A stretch of 64,000 bases of DNA from Eutreptiella sp. 'Long Island Sound 2002' (lineage: Eukaryota; Euglenozoa; Euglenophyceae; Eutreptiales; Eutreptiaceae), in NCBI GenBank assembly GCA_964036045.1, contig OZ038386.1:15101433-15165432 (forward strand). Direction: 5' to 3'. This document shows positions 42,988 through 53,436 of this stretch, piece after piece. The translations under genes were made by a program, and so were the position numbers. A model generated the notes under the pieces. That model had not been told where the DNA came from. It did no database searches and was given only the letters and a program-made list of their open reading frames with translations. Positions within the stretch are counted from its first letter, which is position 1. Each line of letters begins with the position of its first letter.

Positions 42988-45468
42988 ATGGACACAAGGA
43001 AGGAGGACGCCGACGTGAAGACAGCGCCAGCGCCTGAGGCACCGGCAAGGCCAGCACCTGGCGCTGTACCTTCGGCGGAGCCCTTACATGGGCCAGTGGA
43101 AGCGGCTGAGGACTCCCTGGATGGACTCCAGACGGCCTTCGGGGCCCTGTCTGTCGAAGAGGTGGTCTCTCAGTCTGTGAAGAGGAAGAGAGAGAGCGAG
43201 AAGGATGCTGGAGACGAAGCAGACGAAGGAGAGGAACAAGGGCAAGACCTGACGAATGTCCCTACCTTCGAAGGCGCACCAAGGGCTTCTGGCCTCCACG
43301 CATCACCCTCTCCCATAACCACCACACTCCCAGCCGCCGCAACATCCACTCCCATAACCAACCCGCCTATGGCAGAGGGCACAGGCTTTACTGGCATGCC
43401 TCCCTACCCCGCCTATGGTATGGGCCCACCTACCACTGCGCTCCGTGAGGCAACTACTGCCAGTGAGCCGGTGGCTTCCAGCTCTGCGCCGCGATGGTAT
43501 GCGGCTGAATATCCCCATCCACTACCCGCTACTGGAACCTACGTGGATGTTCCTGGGTATGCACCTGGCTATGCAACCTTGAGTGGGTTGAGGAGAGGGC
43601 CTGAATCTCTTGGTGGCAGGAGTAGAGGATCGGGAAGATCCTCCAACAGGTCCCTGACGCGGTCGGAGATCAACGAGGTGCTCCGAGGAGCCACTTCAAA
43701 AATCGTGGGCGACCTCACTCAAGAGATCAGAGAGAAGCTGGAGCCCCTGATGATCCCGCCCCAAGCGTCACTTATCTCGGTGGGAATGTCACCCCACCGA
43801 GTACAGGCTAACCACCTGGCGGCAGGGCTGACAAATACCCTGGGGAGCCTGAGGAGCCGACCGATGCCGACTCCTGCAGCTATACCGAGAAGTCCCTTCG
43901 TACAGAGAACGGCCCAGCCACCCTACAGCCACGTGACGAACTCGACGAGGGCCGAGCTGGACCGGCTGGGGCTGACAGCCTTGAGGGCTATGGTGGACGT
44001 GGAGCCTTATGGCTCTAGTGATCTAGGCGGAGACCCCTCCGATGACGAGCCGCCGTCGATGACTTCTACTTCGCCCTCGGAGGACGATGACCCGGAGGAC
44101 CCCGAGGACGCAAAGGGGAAGAAGAAGAAGAAGAAGAAGAAGAAGACCCGACGCCCTGAGGGACGCAGGTCTCAGGAGGCGAAGGCTATTGCCACCTCCA
44201 AGATCGTGGTGAACCTGCCTGAGTTCACAGGCAAGAACCTCAGGGAGTTCGCTGAGAATTTTGGCCGGTTTCTCCGATTGACCGGCCAAACCCACGCTAG
44301 TGGGCGAGTCAAGTGCGATCTGCTCCTGCAGTGCTGCAAGACCAAGTACCTGGAGAAGCAGGTCAGGCAGATCGTGACTAACTCCGCCACCTTTGCCGAT
44401 GTGTTGGTTGCCCTGGAGAGGCAGTACCCGACCTACGAAACCGACCTCTCCATCAGGGCCGAGATCCAGAACCTGCCCGTGCTGCCCAACAACCCCAAAC
44501 CTGGCAGGGTCTCTGAGCTGTTGGCTGACCTGGATCACTGGGCCGGACGACTGACGCCCGGTTCCTACAGCAGCGACGACCTGCTGTTCTGGTTGGTGGC
44601 CAAGCTCCCTCGAGAGCTATGGGACGAGTGCCGTTCGACGGCGGAGCGCAAGGCTAGATCCCTCCGCTACGAGGATCTATGCGTGCTACTCCTGGAGCTG
44701 GCGCTGGAGAAGGAGAGCGACCAGCACCTGAACAACTACCATCCGGGTGGTGGAGGTTGTGGAGGCCATGGCAAAGGGTACCAAGGTTCCCGACCTGGGC
44801 AGGGGACTACCCCCAAACACGCCCACGCCCGTATCATGGAGAACGTGAAGGAGCTCTTCTGGTGTGATGCCAGAGACGAGCAGGGCCACCTGCAGCACGC
44901 CCCTGACTGCGAGCAGCGAGACTGCTTCGTAGTCCAGGGGAAGCAGCAGGAGAAGAACACCGGCGCCAAAGCGAAGCTGCCGGATCATTACAGGTGCACC
45001 ATCACGTGTGCATTCTGCGGGAAGCGGAAGCACTACGAGGATGAGTGCTACCATAAGCAACGCCTATCGGCGAAGCTTAAGGGTGAAGATCCTGGCAAAG
45101 GCTCAGGCAAAGGTGGAGGCAAAAGCAAAGGCAACAACTCCGGCAAGGGCAAGTCGAAAGGATGTGGTCAAGGGCAAGACAAGGGTCAAGGTGGACGAGG
45201 AGGAGGCGCTAACCGCCAGCCCGACAACAAGAACAAGGACAAGAACGGAGGCAACCCCAACCCTAATCCAGGGGGGAACTCCGAGCCCTCTGGAGGGCAG
45301 TCTGGTCCTACCCCACGCTCACAAACGCAGGCCCAGCAAGAACAAGGAGCCAAGCGTGAGCATGAGGGTGGTGATGACGGCAACGCTAAGAAGAGGAGCC
45401 GTTTCATGAGGATGGCCCGCAAATTGCGGAACAAGGGGTTCGAGGTGACCTGTCCCGCGGAGTTCTGA
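42988..45468 (+). CDS. gag: Gypsy Gag polyprotein
   Basis: 826 codons, intact, from ATG 42988. The N-terminal 200 residues are Pro/Ala/Thr-rich and disordered. A poly-Lys block starts near residue 378. Residues about 400-560 are the helical retrotransposon Gag (capsid) region. A CCHC zinc knuckle (Cys674, Cys677, His682, Cys687), the nucleic-acid-binding motif of nucleocapsids, is followed by a Gly/Lys- and Gln/Asn-rich tail. The frame ends at TGA 45466-45468 followed by CGG. The next codons stay open in the same frame into protease, so Pol is probably made by stop-codon readthrough. Confidence 0.9.
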   Translation: MDTRKEDADVKTAPAPEAPARPAPGAVPSAEPLHGPVEAAEDSLDGLQTAFGALSVEEVVSQSVKRKRESEKDAGDEADEGEEQGQDLTNVPTFEGAPRASGLHASPSPITTTLPAAATSTPITNPPMAEGTGFTGMPPYPAYGMGPPTTALREATTASEPVASSSAPRWYAAEYPHPLPATGTYVDVPGYAPGYATLSGLRRGPESLGGRSRGSGRSSNRSLTRSEINEVLRGATSKIVGDLTQEIREKLEPLMIPPQASLISVGMSPHRVQANHLAAGLTNTLGSLRSRPMPTPAAIPRSPFVQRTAQPPYSHVTNSTRAELDRLGLTALRAMVDVEPYGSSDLGGDPSDDEPPSMTSTSPSEDDDPEDPEDAKGKKKKKKKKKTRRPEGRRSQEAKAIATSKIVVNLPEFTGKNLREFAENFGRFLRLTGQTHASGRVKCDLLLQCCKTKYLEKQVRQIVTNSATFADVLVALERQYPTYETDLSIRAEIQNLPVLPNNPKPGRVSELLADLDHWAGRLTPGSYSSDDLLFWLVAKLPRELWDECRSTAERKARSLRYEDLCVLLLELALEKESDQHLNNYHPGGGGCGGHGKGYQGSRPGQGTTPKHAHARIMENVKELFWCDARDEQGHLQHAPDCEQRDCFVVQGKQQEKNTGAKAKLPDHYRCTITCAFCGKRKHYEDECYHKQRLSAKLKGEDPGKGSGKGGGKSKGNNSGKGKSKGCGQGQDKGQGGRGGGANRQPDNKNKDKNGGNPNPNPGGNSEPSGGQSGPTPRSQTQAQQEQGAKREHEGGDDGNAKKRSRFMRMARKLRNKGFEVTCPAEF

Positions 45469-48400
45469 CGGGGACGCTCTGGTGGCACCCAAGACCTGGT
45501 GTTTTGGGTACGTATCCGACTAGGGGGACGCGAATACCTGGGGGTATTGGATACTGGCGCCACAATATCTATAGTGGCCAAGAAAATTTTACCTTGTGGG
45601 AGCCTGAAGAACACCATGACCACCGCTGCTATACCCATGGGGGATGGACATGTGGTGCACAGCTGCGGGAACTGTGAAGTGGAGGTACCTATGGGCTCCC
45701 TGACTATCGCCCATCGGTTCTATGTGATGGACACTGAGGCCTTCGACTTTGTACTGGGGACTGACTTCTTCGTACAGCACTCCCAGATACAATCCCTGAC
45801 GCTGCAAGCGCCCTACCTCCTCTACGTGGACCACGGCAGTGGCAGAGAGTCTGTGCCACTGGAGCAGTCGGAACATACCTCGAGTTGCCCGAGGCTATCG
45901 AAGGAGGAGCCCTCGAACATGATGGCGGCCTCCAAAACTGAGAACTATCAACTATTGGGGGAAGTCCTAGACCAAGGTCTGAAGGAGTTGGGTTACTCTC
46001 GAGAAGACCTGAGTGTGGAGTTGTTCGCCAGCGACAAGCAGCATGTACTGGACCTATACTGCAGCAAGGGGAAGAACTGCAGCTACAAATTTTACTGGCC
46101 CTCTTTCGGGATGGCCTACGGGAACCCCAGGTTCAGTGAACTGGGGAAGGTGCTGACCAAGGTGGCCTTGGAACGTTCCCGTATGGTCCTGTGTTCCCCC
46201 GATTGGGGAGCCCATGGGGGCAACGAATACTGGCGAAACCTCCAGGACAGGCTGACTATCAGCTCTGTTCGGTTACCTGATGAGGCCATCTACGTGCCTC
46301 TGGGTCGTAAGACGCCTATTGGGAAACCCGGATGGGGGAGTATGCTGAGCGTGGTGGACGGAGGTCTCACCTCCATCCCCTGGGAGGATCTGGACCCGAC
46401 TCTGGTCCAGGCTATACAACGAGAAAGTGACGGACTCGCCTTGGGTGACTTGAAGGATCGCCTACGACCTCAAGATGCTGTTGAGACTACACCCGGAGGA
46501 GATGAGTACATCGTGACTGACACCAACGCCCCCAACTCTCCCTGTCATGTACCTGTTCCTGATGGAGTCTCTGAGTGTGGACTATCTGAGCTACCTAGCT
46601 CTATCCACTCAGACGACGAAACTGAGCACGACGCCTTCTTCGTGCAGACCTGTGTGGAGGAAGTGGAGAACGCCGAGTACGTCGCCCCACTAAAACCCCT
46701 ACTCTCCATGAGGGTGGAAGACCCCGTGGACGAGGAGCTGGACCCTCGATCCAGGCTCAGGGAGTATGTGGATTCCAAGAGGAAGTTGGTGGCGAAAAAG
46801 CTATGCTACGCGAAGCCTACCCGCAGCTCATGGCCACTGAAGCAAGGACGTATGGGCGACCTATCCCAATTGAAGGAGGACCTCGAACAGAAGATCACCA
46901 CCTGGCAAAGGGAGGTAGATCTTAAGCTCATGAAGAGCGTGTGGGGCGCCCATGTGAGGACCCCAGAGGAGGACCACCTCTCGGAGGAATGTGTATGTGA
47001 ACCCCCTCGAGCGTGCCTATGTTGCCATCGTCCACCGGAGATGGTTGAACAAGACCTTCTATATGCCTACCAAGGGCTGAAGGACACTACCACGGGCGAA
47101 GAGTCGGTGGAGGACCACCTCCCGACGTCTATTCAGGGGGCAAGCAACTTACACTCTGACGAGGACATGGAGGACAAGATCAAGGTATTGGACCCGCGGG
47201 TACAGAAGCTTATAAGGACCTATCTGGAGGTGTTCGGAGAACTACCCCCTCCAGCCTCATGTGACAAGCTGGTACAGATGGACCTCAAGCTGAAACCCGA
47301 GTTCGTGGGTCACAAGATCCGGAGGAGACCCTATCCAGCTCCTAAAGAGCAGGCCGACGAGATTGAGCGACAGATACAAGAATGTATCGACGCTGGCCTA
47401 GTCCTGGAGTACAAGGACGGGGACTACCCCCTACAGTGCAGCCCCTGTTTCCTGGTGGCTAAACCTGGGTCTACAGCCAAACGGCTGGTAGTGGACTACA
47501 GAGAGCTGAACAAGAAGACGCTGAACCACTCAGGGTCCATTCCCAATATGGAGTCTACCCTGGAGAAGATAGCCTCCTGCCGCTACAAGACCAAGATGGA
47601 CAAGAGGAGCGGATTCTGGCAAGTGGACCTGACGCCCAACGCACAGAAACTACTGGCCTTCATCACCCCTCAGGGGAGGGTGTTCAAGTGGAAGGTCATG
47701 CCGTTTGGCGTGGCTAACGCACCCGCTCTATTCCAAGAGCTGATGAACAAGATCTTGTCCATCCTACGAAGGAGACCTAAGGTGCAGGAGCTCATATCCT
47801 GTGGTGCCCAGATGGAGGCGCACATCGACGATGTATGCCTCGGGACCAATACCCAGGAGGATCACCTAATCCTCTTGGGTGAGTTCTTTGCGGTCTGCCA
47901 GGAGAACCACACACGACTCAAGCTGGAGAAGTGTGAGTTCATGCAGGAGACCATGCAGTACCTGGGGTTTGACGTTGGCTATGGTTGGTGGACCCCAGCG
48001 GCCTCTAAGGCCAAACCCCTGATGGATGCCAAGGTACGACACGAAGACCCCAAGAAAGGACTTCATGATGTACGCAGTTTCATTGGGGCGTGCAACTTCT
48101 ATCGCCGCCACATCAAAAACTTCACCTACACCAGCGCCGTCCTGACGGACTTGATCAAGAAGAGTACTACTTGGCGCTGGGGCCCACAAGAGCAACAAGC
48201 GTTTGACGAGCTCAAAGACAAGGTAGCCAACGCTAAGTGCTTGGGCGTGCCTAGGGCACAAGGGGGGATTATCCTGGTGACCGACGCCAGCAATGTGGGC
48301 GGTGGTGGAACGTTGTTCCAATGGCAAGCACTAGAGAAGGAGGAGTTCGACTCGGCCATTTCCCAATGGGGGACGGAAGGTCTCAACCGAGATGGAACCC

Positions 48401-48471
48401 TCAAACACAGCTACCCTGACGACAAGTGGGTCCTAGTACCTCTGGGCCACTGGAACTGGAAGTGGAACTAG
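45469..48471 (+). CDS. pol: Gypsy Pol part 1: protease, reverse transcriptase, start of RNase H
   Basis: Continues in the gag frame after the TGA. The aspartic protease active site LDTGAT is at about 45547-45564. RT begins near 47260: LVVDYRELNKK at about 47488, first catalytic Asp in KMDKRSGFWQ (47599), and catalytic block HIDD at 47821-47832, where nearly all RTs have Tyr before the x-Asp-Asp. RNase H starts with the Asp of VTDASN (48283). A TAG at 48469-48471 cuts the frame inside RNase H. About 500 residues between protease and RT are acidic and unassigned. An isolated ATG at 45499 is not needed as a start. Confidence 0.85.
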   Translation, partial: RGRSGGTQDLVFWVRIRLGGREYLGVLDTGATISIVAKKILPCGSLKNTMTTAAIPMGDGHVVHSCGNCEVEVPMGSLTIAHRFYVMDTEAFDFVLGTDFFVQHSQIQSLTLQAPYLLYVDHGSGRESVPLEQSEHTSSCPRLSKEEPSNMMAASKTENYQLLGEVLDQGLKELGYSREDLSVELFASDKQHVLDLYCSKGKNCSYKFYWPSFGMAYGNPRFSELGKVLTKVALERSRMVLCSPDWGAHGGNEYWRNLQDRLTISSVRLPDEAIYVPLGRKTPIGKPGWGSMLSVVDGGLTSIPWEDLDPTLVQAIQRESDGLALGDLKDRLRPQDAVETTPGGDEYIVTDTNAPNSPCHVPVPDGVSECGLSELPSSIHSDDETEHDAFFVQTCVEEVENAEYVAPLKPLLSMRVEDPVDEELDPRSRLREYVDSKRKLVAKKLCYAKPTRSSWPLKQGRMGDLSQLKEDLEQKITTWQREVDLKLMKSVWGAHVRTPEEDHLSEECVCEPPRACLCCHRPPEMVEQDLLYAYQGLKDTTTGEESVEDHLPTSIQGASNLHSDEDMEDKIKVLDPRVQKLIRTYLEVFGELPPPASCDKLVQMDLKLKPEFVGHKIRRRPYPAPKEQADEIERQIQECIDAGLVLEYKDGDYPLQCSPCFLVAKPGSTAKRLVVDYRELNKKTLNHSGSIPNMESTLEKIASCRYKTKMDKRSGFWQVDLTPNAQKLLAFITPQGRVFKWKVMPFGVANAPALFQELMNKILSILRRRPKVQELISCGAQMEAHIDDVCLGTNTQEDHLILLGEFFAVCQENHTRLKLEKCEFMQETMQYLGFDVGYGWWTPAASKAKPLMDAKVRHEDPKKGLHDVRSFIGACNFYRRHIKNFTYTSAVLTDLIKKSTTWRWGPQEQQAFDELKDKVANAKCLGVPRAQGGIILVTDASNVGGGGTLFQWQALEKEEFDSAISQWGTEGLNRDGTLKHSYPDDKWVLVPLGHWNWKWN

Positions 48472-49707
48472 GCCAGGGGGAACTACTCCACCTATGAGCA
48501 GGAACTGCTCGCGGGTATGCTGGTGCTATCCTGACTAGCACGACTGTTGGGGAGTAACCCTGTGGTCTGGCTGTGCGACCAAGAACCGGTCCGCAGTTTC
48601 CAGAAGGGTCCCCCACCTGAGAAGGCCAAGCTACAACGCTGGTGGACCTACCTCAGTCAACTACGGCTGACGGTACACCATATCCAGGGAGTGAAGAACG
48701 AGTGTGCCGACTACATCAGCCGCAACAACTTCGACGCCCTGATTGGTGCCCGGTCTGAAGCGCTGGCTATGGAGGCGTTCAGCCGTATGGACGTCCACTT
48801 GGACCTCAACATGACGATGATACGCCCCCTGGATGGACTCCAACAATCAGAGTACCTGAAGGAGTTTGGGGATATCTACAAGCGCCTGGAGAAACGCCTT
48901 GAACCCCTCCTGGTCAACCAAGACCAGTGGAAGAGGGACAAGAGCTACCTCTGGCACGAGGACCGCATCGTGGTGCCCAGTGACCGAGTCCCAGCGCTGC
49001 TGAAGTGGACCCATGAGTCCAGCGGTCATGTGGGTGCTGACCGTACCCTGAGGCTGTTCAAGCAGTGGTTCCACACTACGTGGACTGACGACCAACTGCG
49101 GAAAACCCTCCAGCCTATCGTGGACAAGTGCCCGTGCAGGTCCTGTAAACCAGGGGATATCAGGGACAGAGGTCTCTACTCGACCCTGCCCATCCCTCAC
49201 TGTGCTAACAGTGTTCTATACGTGGACTACACGGAGATGCCGAAGTTCGGGGGCTATGACTTCGCCCTCGTGGTAACCTGTGGGTTGACCAGGTTTACCA
49301 GGGTGTTCCCATGTACCAAGCACATTACTGGGGAGGAGACTATCAAGATACTCCTGGAGGAGTGGTTTTGTGTCTATGGGGCGCCCAAGGAGATCAACTC
49401 CGATGAGGACGTACGAGTACGCTCAGATACTGGCTGGTACAAGAGGGTCCTGAGATCCCTCAATGTCCAGGTGTCTACGGGGATTCCCTACTCTCACACG
49501 AGCAACCCCCTATGTGAGCGACAGATCCGTGTCCTGAAGGAGAACGTACGGATATGGTGCAAAACTGAACGCACCAGAGACTGGGTGAGACTACTCCCCG
49601 TCATATCCTTGATGATGAACTCCCAAGAGAGTTCAGCTACTGGCTACTCGCCCCATGAGCTATTTCTAGGGCGCCCGGCATGGTTCCTACATGCCCCCTA
49701 TCCATAG
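48472..49707 (+). pseudogene. pol: Gypsy Pol part 2: rest of RNase H and integrase, separated by stops
   Basis: Same frame as part 1, interrupted by TAG 48469 and TGA 48532 (followed by CTA) and ended by TAG 49705. It carries the end of RNase H, the integrase HHCC zinc finger (His49012, His49027, Cys49135, Cys49144 as codon starts), and the integrase core with all three acidic residues (Asp codon 49225, Asp codon 49402, Glu codon 49516). With this many stops the copy is unlikely to make full integrase unless they are suppressed. Confidence 0.85.
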
Positions 49708-50397
49708 GACACCCATTCTTCTGTGGGTGAATGGGTCCAAGAGCAACAAGCGAAGGTGGACAAGGCCAAGGCTATGCTCCAGAGAGTGAGGGAGCGTCAG
49801 TGGAACAAGAAGAACAAGCACCGAGTACCGGCCACCTACCAAGAGGGGGACTTGGTGCTGGTGCACCACAGTCGACTACCCGCCTGGCCACGCTCTACCA
49901 GCGATGACCCATACTTTGGGCCGTACAAGATTCTATCAGTGGATGGACACCGTATCACGGTGCGGTGTTCTCCCCGTCTAGGGGGGACCCTGGTGTGCGC
50001 TGCTCAACACCTGAAGCGCTACTATGATCCTGAAGACCTCTGTGGGGAGGAGTGGGAGCTGAACGACGAGGAAATCGCCGCTCTGGACCTACAAGGGGCT
50101 GCCAGCCCTATGGAAGTTGAAGGTGAACTCCCCGACATGAACGCCGAGGAAATGGCTAAGGTGGGCTTCTACCTGGTGAAGTCTGTCCTACGCCACCGCT
50201 ATCGCCAGGGTTGGCGCTTCCTCACCCTCTGGGAAGGGTTTGGAGTCGAAGAGGCCACCTGGGAGCCCTTCTCTGCATTTGTTCTACCTGAGGGACGCCT
50301 AAACTCAGTTCTGGTTGACTACTTGTCCCAGAACAACCTTGGTGAGTTGCTGAGGCTCGCTGAGACGCTTGACTCCAAGACTAAAGCTAGGGACTGA
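49708..50397 (+). pseudogene. pol: Gypsy Pol part 3: integrase C-terminal domain with chromodomain
   Basis: Same frame, after TAG 49705. A basic, Gln-rich helical region is followed by a GPYKI-containing beta-barrel typical of the gypsy integrase C-terminus. A chromodomain at about 50155-50285 has the pattern of aromatic-Leu-Val-Lys, a basic HRYRQGWRFL strand, then LWEG and EEATWEP. Chromodomains bind methylated histone tails and guide chromovirus integration into heterochromatin (known), which fits this subtelomeric setting. Confidence 0.85.
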
Positions 50398-52644
50398 ACC
50401 TTACCCTTACCTGCCAAACCGTATGTGTGAGTGTGCTATTCCTAAGGTCCTGAGAGCAAGCCGCAGAAGTCGTGTCCTAATTATACCCAAGTCTGCACGC
50501 TTGCTAAACCTGGAGGGTTGGCTTATTGATGCCACAGGGTACGCCCCGGGTCTCCCCTCCCCTAAGCGCCCAATTTCTGTGCTGGCGCAAAACCTTTGGG
50601 GAATACCCAGCGTACTAATCCAGGTATTGTTTTCCCTACCTATCTGTCTACTACAGGAAGGGGTGGCCAAAAGCTATGAAGGCATGAAAACGCCGCTTTG
50701 CTAAGTGGCCAAAACACTGACCTAACCACTGCCACAGCCCACCAACCCTGCTAAAATTGTAGGAAACGGGTGGGACAGTGACACACACACTACAGGTCCT
50801 TCACACCCTACAGTGGCACCATCCTGGTGGGCGAGCACTGCGCAACTGGCTCAAGCCCCCACTCAGGACTACCACTCCTACACGCACACTCTACTTCGTG
50901 TTGTTGAAGAACATGTCGTGGGTCCTAGCGACCCTCCTGTGAAATGACAAGAGAACACAGCGCTGCTAAGCAACTGTGGCCTAACAGGGGACGCCACAAC
51001 GCGTTTCCCCTGCCAGGGCTTGGAGGGAAGAGGTGCTCTTGCGTGCACGGCGCAGATGTCGATGGAGTCGGACTCCCTGCTCTGCCACAGGCAGAGGGGA
51101 GTTACTTGATTGTGTGATCTGCGCCCTTGTTTAGCAGGGCATGAAAAAAATGGTATGCTGCTGCCCCAATCACCCTACCTGCCCACCTGTAAAGCAAAGG
51201 CAAATCAAGGGGCGTTTGCGGCGGAGGAACCAAGCCACACTCCAGGTATTATACCCTTCTCAGTGTGACCTATAATACACTGTCCGCAAACACGCTGAAG
51301 GATCAGCTACCCCTGTCAAGCAAGCAAGCGTTAAGGGACTCCTCAGGTTCTCTTAAAGAACGTACCGAGGAGCCCCTGGGTAGCCTAAACAAGGTTTACC
51401 GTGCGCACTTCGCGTGGCCTACCCTTTAATGCGTGTGTGAATGCGCGAGCATGCACGTGTAGCGTGGGCAAACCTGCCCATCTCAACCTCAGTCACGAAC
51501 TCCACCAGGGGGTGGCCCCACCTGGGCTTACTCACCTTACCTACCGCTGGAGAGAGAGAGCAAGTGAGGGGCGCACGCGAAGAACGTTGCTATGCACTTG
51601 TGTGTATGTCTAATCACCCTGATCTGACCTCTAATCATCTGCAATCCTTCTAATCAATCCCTCTATCGCGTCCTATCGTTGTTAGCGCTGCTACAAGACT
51701 CGTTCACGGAGACACGAGACGAGCAATGTGTATGCGGCATACGAGACGAGCATACCTGTAGTTTATACCTGATTCATTGAAGTCTTTTTCGTTGATTTTC
51801 GAATTCTTGAATATTCGATACTTCTATTAGTGTGGGTGGAATCTGTATGTCTATTTATTAATGTGTGTCTCGTCATTTTCAAGACTACGTGAGACATACG
51901 TTTATAATTCCATTATTTCTTCATTTTCCGGCGCTTCGCTAGGAGCCGCTCCTGCGCGCCGCCTTTTTATGCGTATGAGTTTCTGGATTCAAAAAATCTA
52001 GAGATGACTATAATTTTTATAAAAATGTGCTTCTGATGCACAATTGGATTCTGCTCAGGTGTGTTGTTTCAGAAAAATTCTAGGCCGTCATTTGACGGAT
52101 TTTGATGTCGTCGCTTCGTTTTTGCGTGGATTCGTCCATAATTCTCCCATTCCTGCCTCTGCAGATACCCACGCGCAGCCTCGCTGAGTAGGCCGTGTTC
52201 GGGCCGAAACGCAGCAGCCTGGAGAGACTGAGCAGAACCCAAGACCCCACCAAGGGGCAATTTAATTTTTTCACGACTCCCTTCGCCCTAAGACAGGTCA
52301 CAGGTCGCCAGCAGGTTTACGAGAACCCATGCGAGTGTGTATATTGTGTCTTGCGTTGGGTTTGTGTCGCGCTGCGTCTTGGAGGGAGGGATGCACATGT
52401 ACATGTTTTGGCATGCACCCAAACTAACCCAACCAAGCCACAGGAGCCCCGGCAGCGCCATGAGCGCTGAGTCTTCTGTAGGAAATGTTACTAACAGAGC
52501 AGCAAAAGAGCGCCAGCCATGGTGAGCGCCCATTCTTCTGTGTGAGGGAAACTATAGGTATTTTAAAGTAGATGTGGAAACCAAGGAAAGGCCAAGAAAA
52601 AATCCCTTTTTCCTAAAATGCGACAGTGGTGGCCACCACAGCAC
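50398..52644 (+). other. Gypsy 3' internal region, non-coding
   Basis: About 2.2 kb between the chromodomain and the polypurine tract with no ORF over 111 codons and no recognised domain. This is long for a gypsy element. A decayed extra gene (for example an env-like or antisense ORF) could once have been here, but nothing in the sequence shows it. Confidence 0.6.
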
Positions 52645-52652
52645 AAGGGGGG
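52645..52652 (+). other. Gypsy polypurine tract
   Basis: AAGGGGGG directly before the 3' LTR; plus-strand DNA synthesis primer site. Confidence 0.8.
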
Positions 52653-53436
52653 AGTAAGAAAAAGTGCTTTTCCATTGCTTTGAGGCATACTCTAGTTGTA
52701 TTAGAGATGCACTGAGCATCCAGGCATTTCTATCTTAGTATTGGTCCCACCAAAACTGGTGATAACACATTTTGACCTATGGAACCAAACACCCAATCAG
52801 GATATGGAGTGGAACCCTTAATCCCCTTTCAATGTGAAGCAAATCATCTTTTCCTGAGTTGACTGAGAACTGACATATCCAAGGCAGAGCCTATGAATTT
52901 ATCTATGTTTTTCCATGAATTCTTAGCTATCCTAGTGGTATGCACCCTAGGGGGCTGGGCACCTCTTTTTGAGAGGTCCTTGGTTCAATTCCTGGTCAGC
53001 CTAGCTAAGTAGGAAGATCCCATGTGACATGGCAGTGACCTCATCGCCACATGCCCTGCCACCTCAGCACATATGGGACCCAAAACAAAGAGTGCACATC
53101 TCCTGAGATGGCACTATGGAGATAGAGTGACCATGGGGCAGTTTTCCAACTCTTTTCCAAAACATTTCAGCTATATTTGTGAATATGCATTCCGATTTGA
53201 CCTGAGTTGCAGTTTCTGTGAATATCCTTTCATCTTTCACTGTTTACACTGCAGCCCTTCATGCTTTGATCCTGATTCTCTTCTCCTTGCACACCTCTGG
53301 CTTGGGTTATCCTGAATTGACTCTATTTCTGCAAACAAAAGGTTTTCATCATCCAAAACAAGCAGCAGGAAACCCTACACCAGCAGCAAGCAGCAGGAGA
53401 GACAAAAACACAGTGCTGAAACCACTATAAACTTTT
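52653..53436 (+). repeat. Gypsy 3' LTR
   Basis: 784 bp, same ends as the 5' LTR, two differences (0.26%). Confidence 0.9.

Larger units (their letters stand above)
42103..53436 (+). mobile_element. Ty3/gypsy chromovirus, young insertion inside element 2
   Basis: 11.3 kb with two 784-bp direct LTRs (42103-42886 and 52653-53436) differing at only two positions that I can find (42431/52981 and 42625/53175). Order gag, protease, RT, RNase H, integrase, chromodomain. The PBS matches initiator tRNA-Met and there is a PPT AAGGGGGG. The flanks have TTCAC at 42098-42102 and 53439-53443, a likely TSD with a two-base offset. The pol region has three in-frame stops. Confidence 0.95.
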
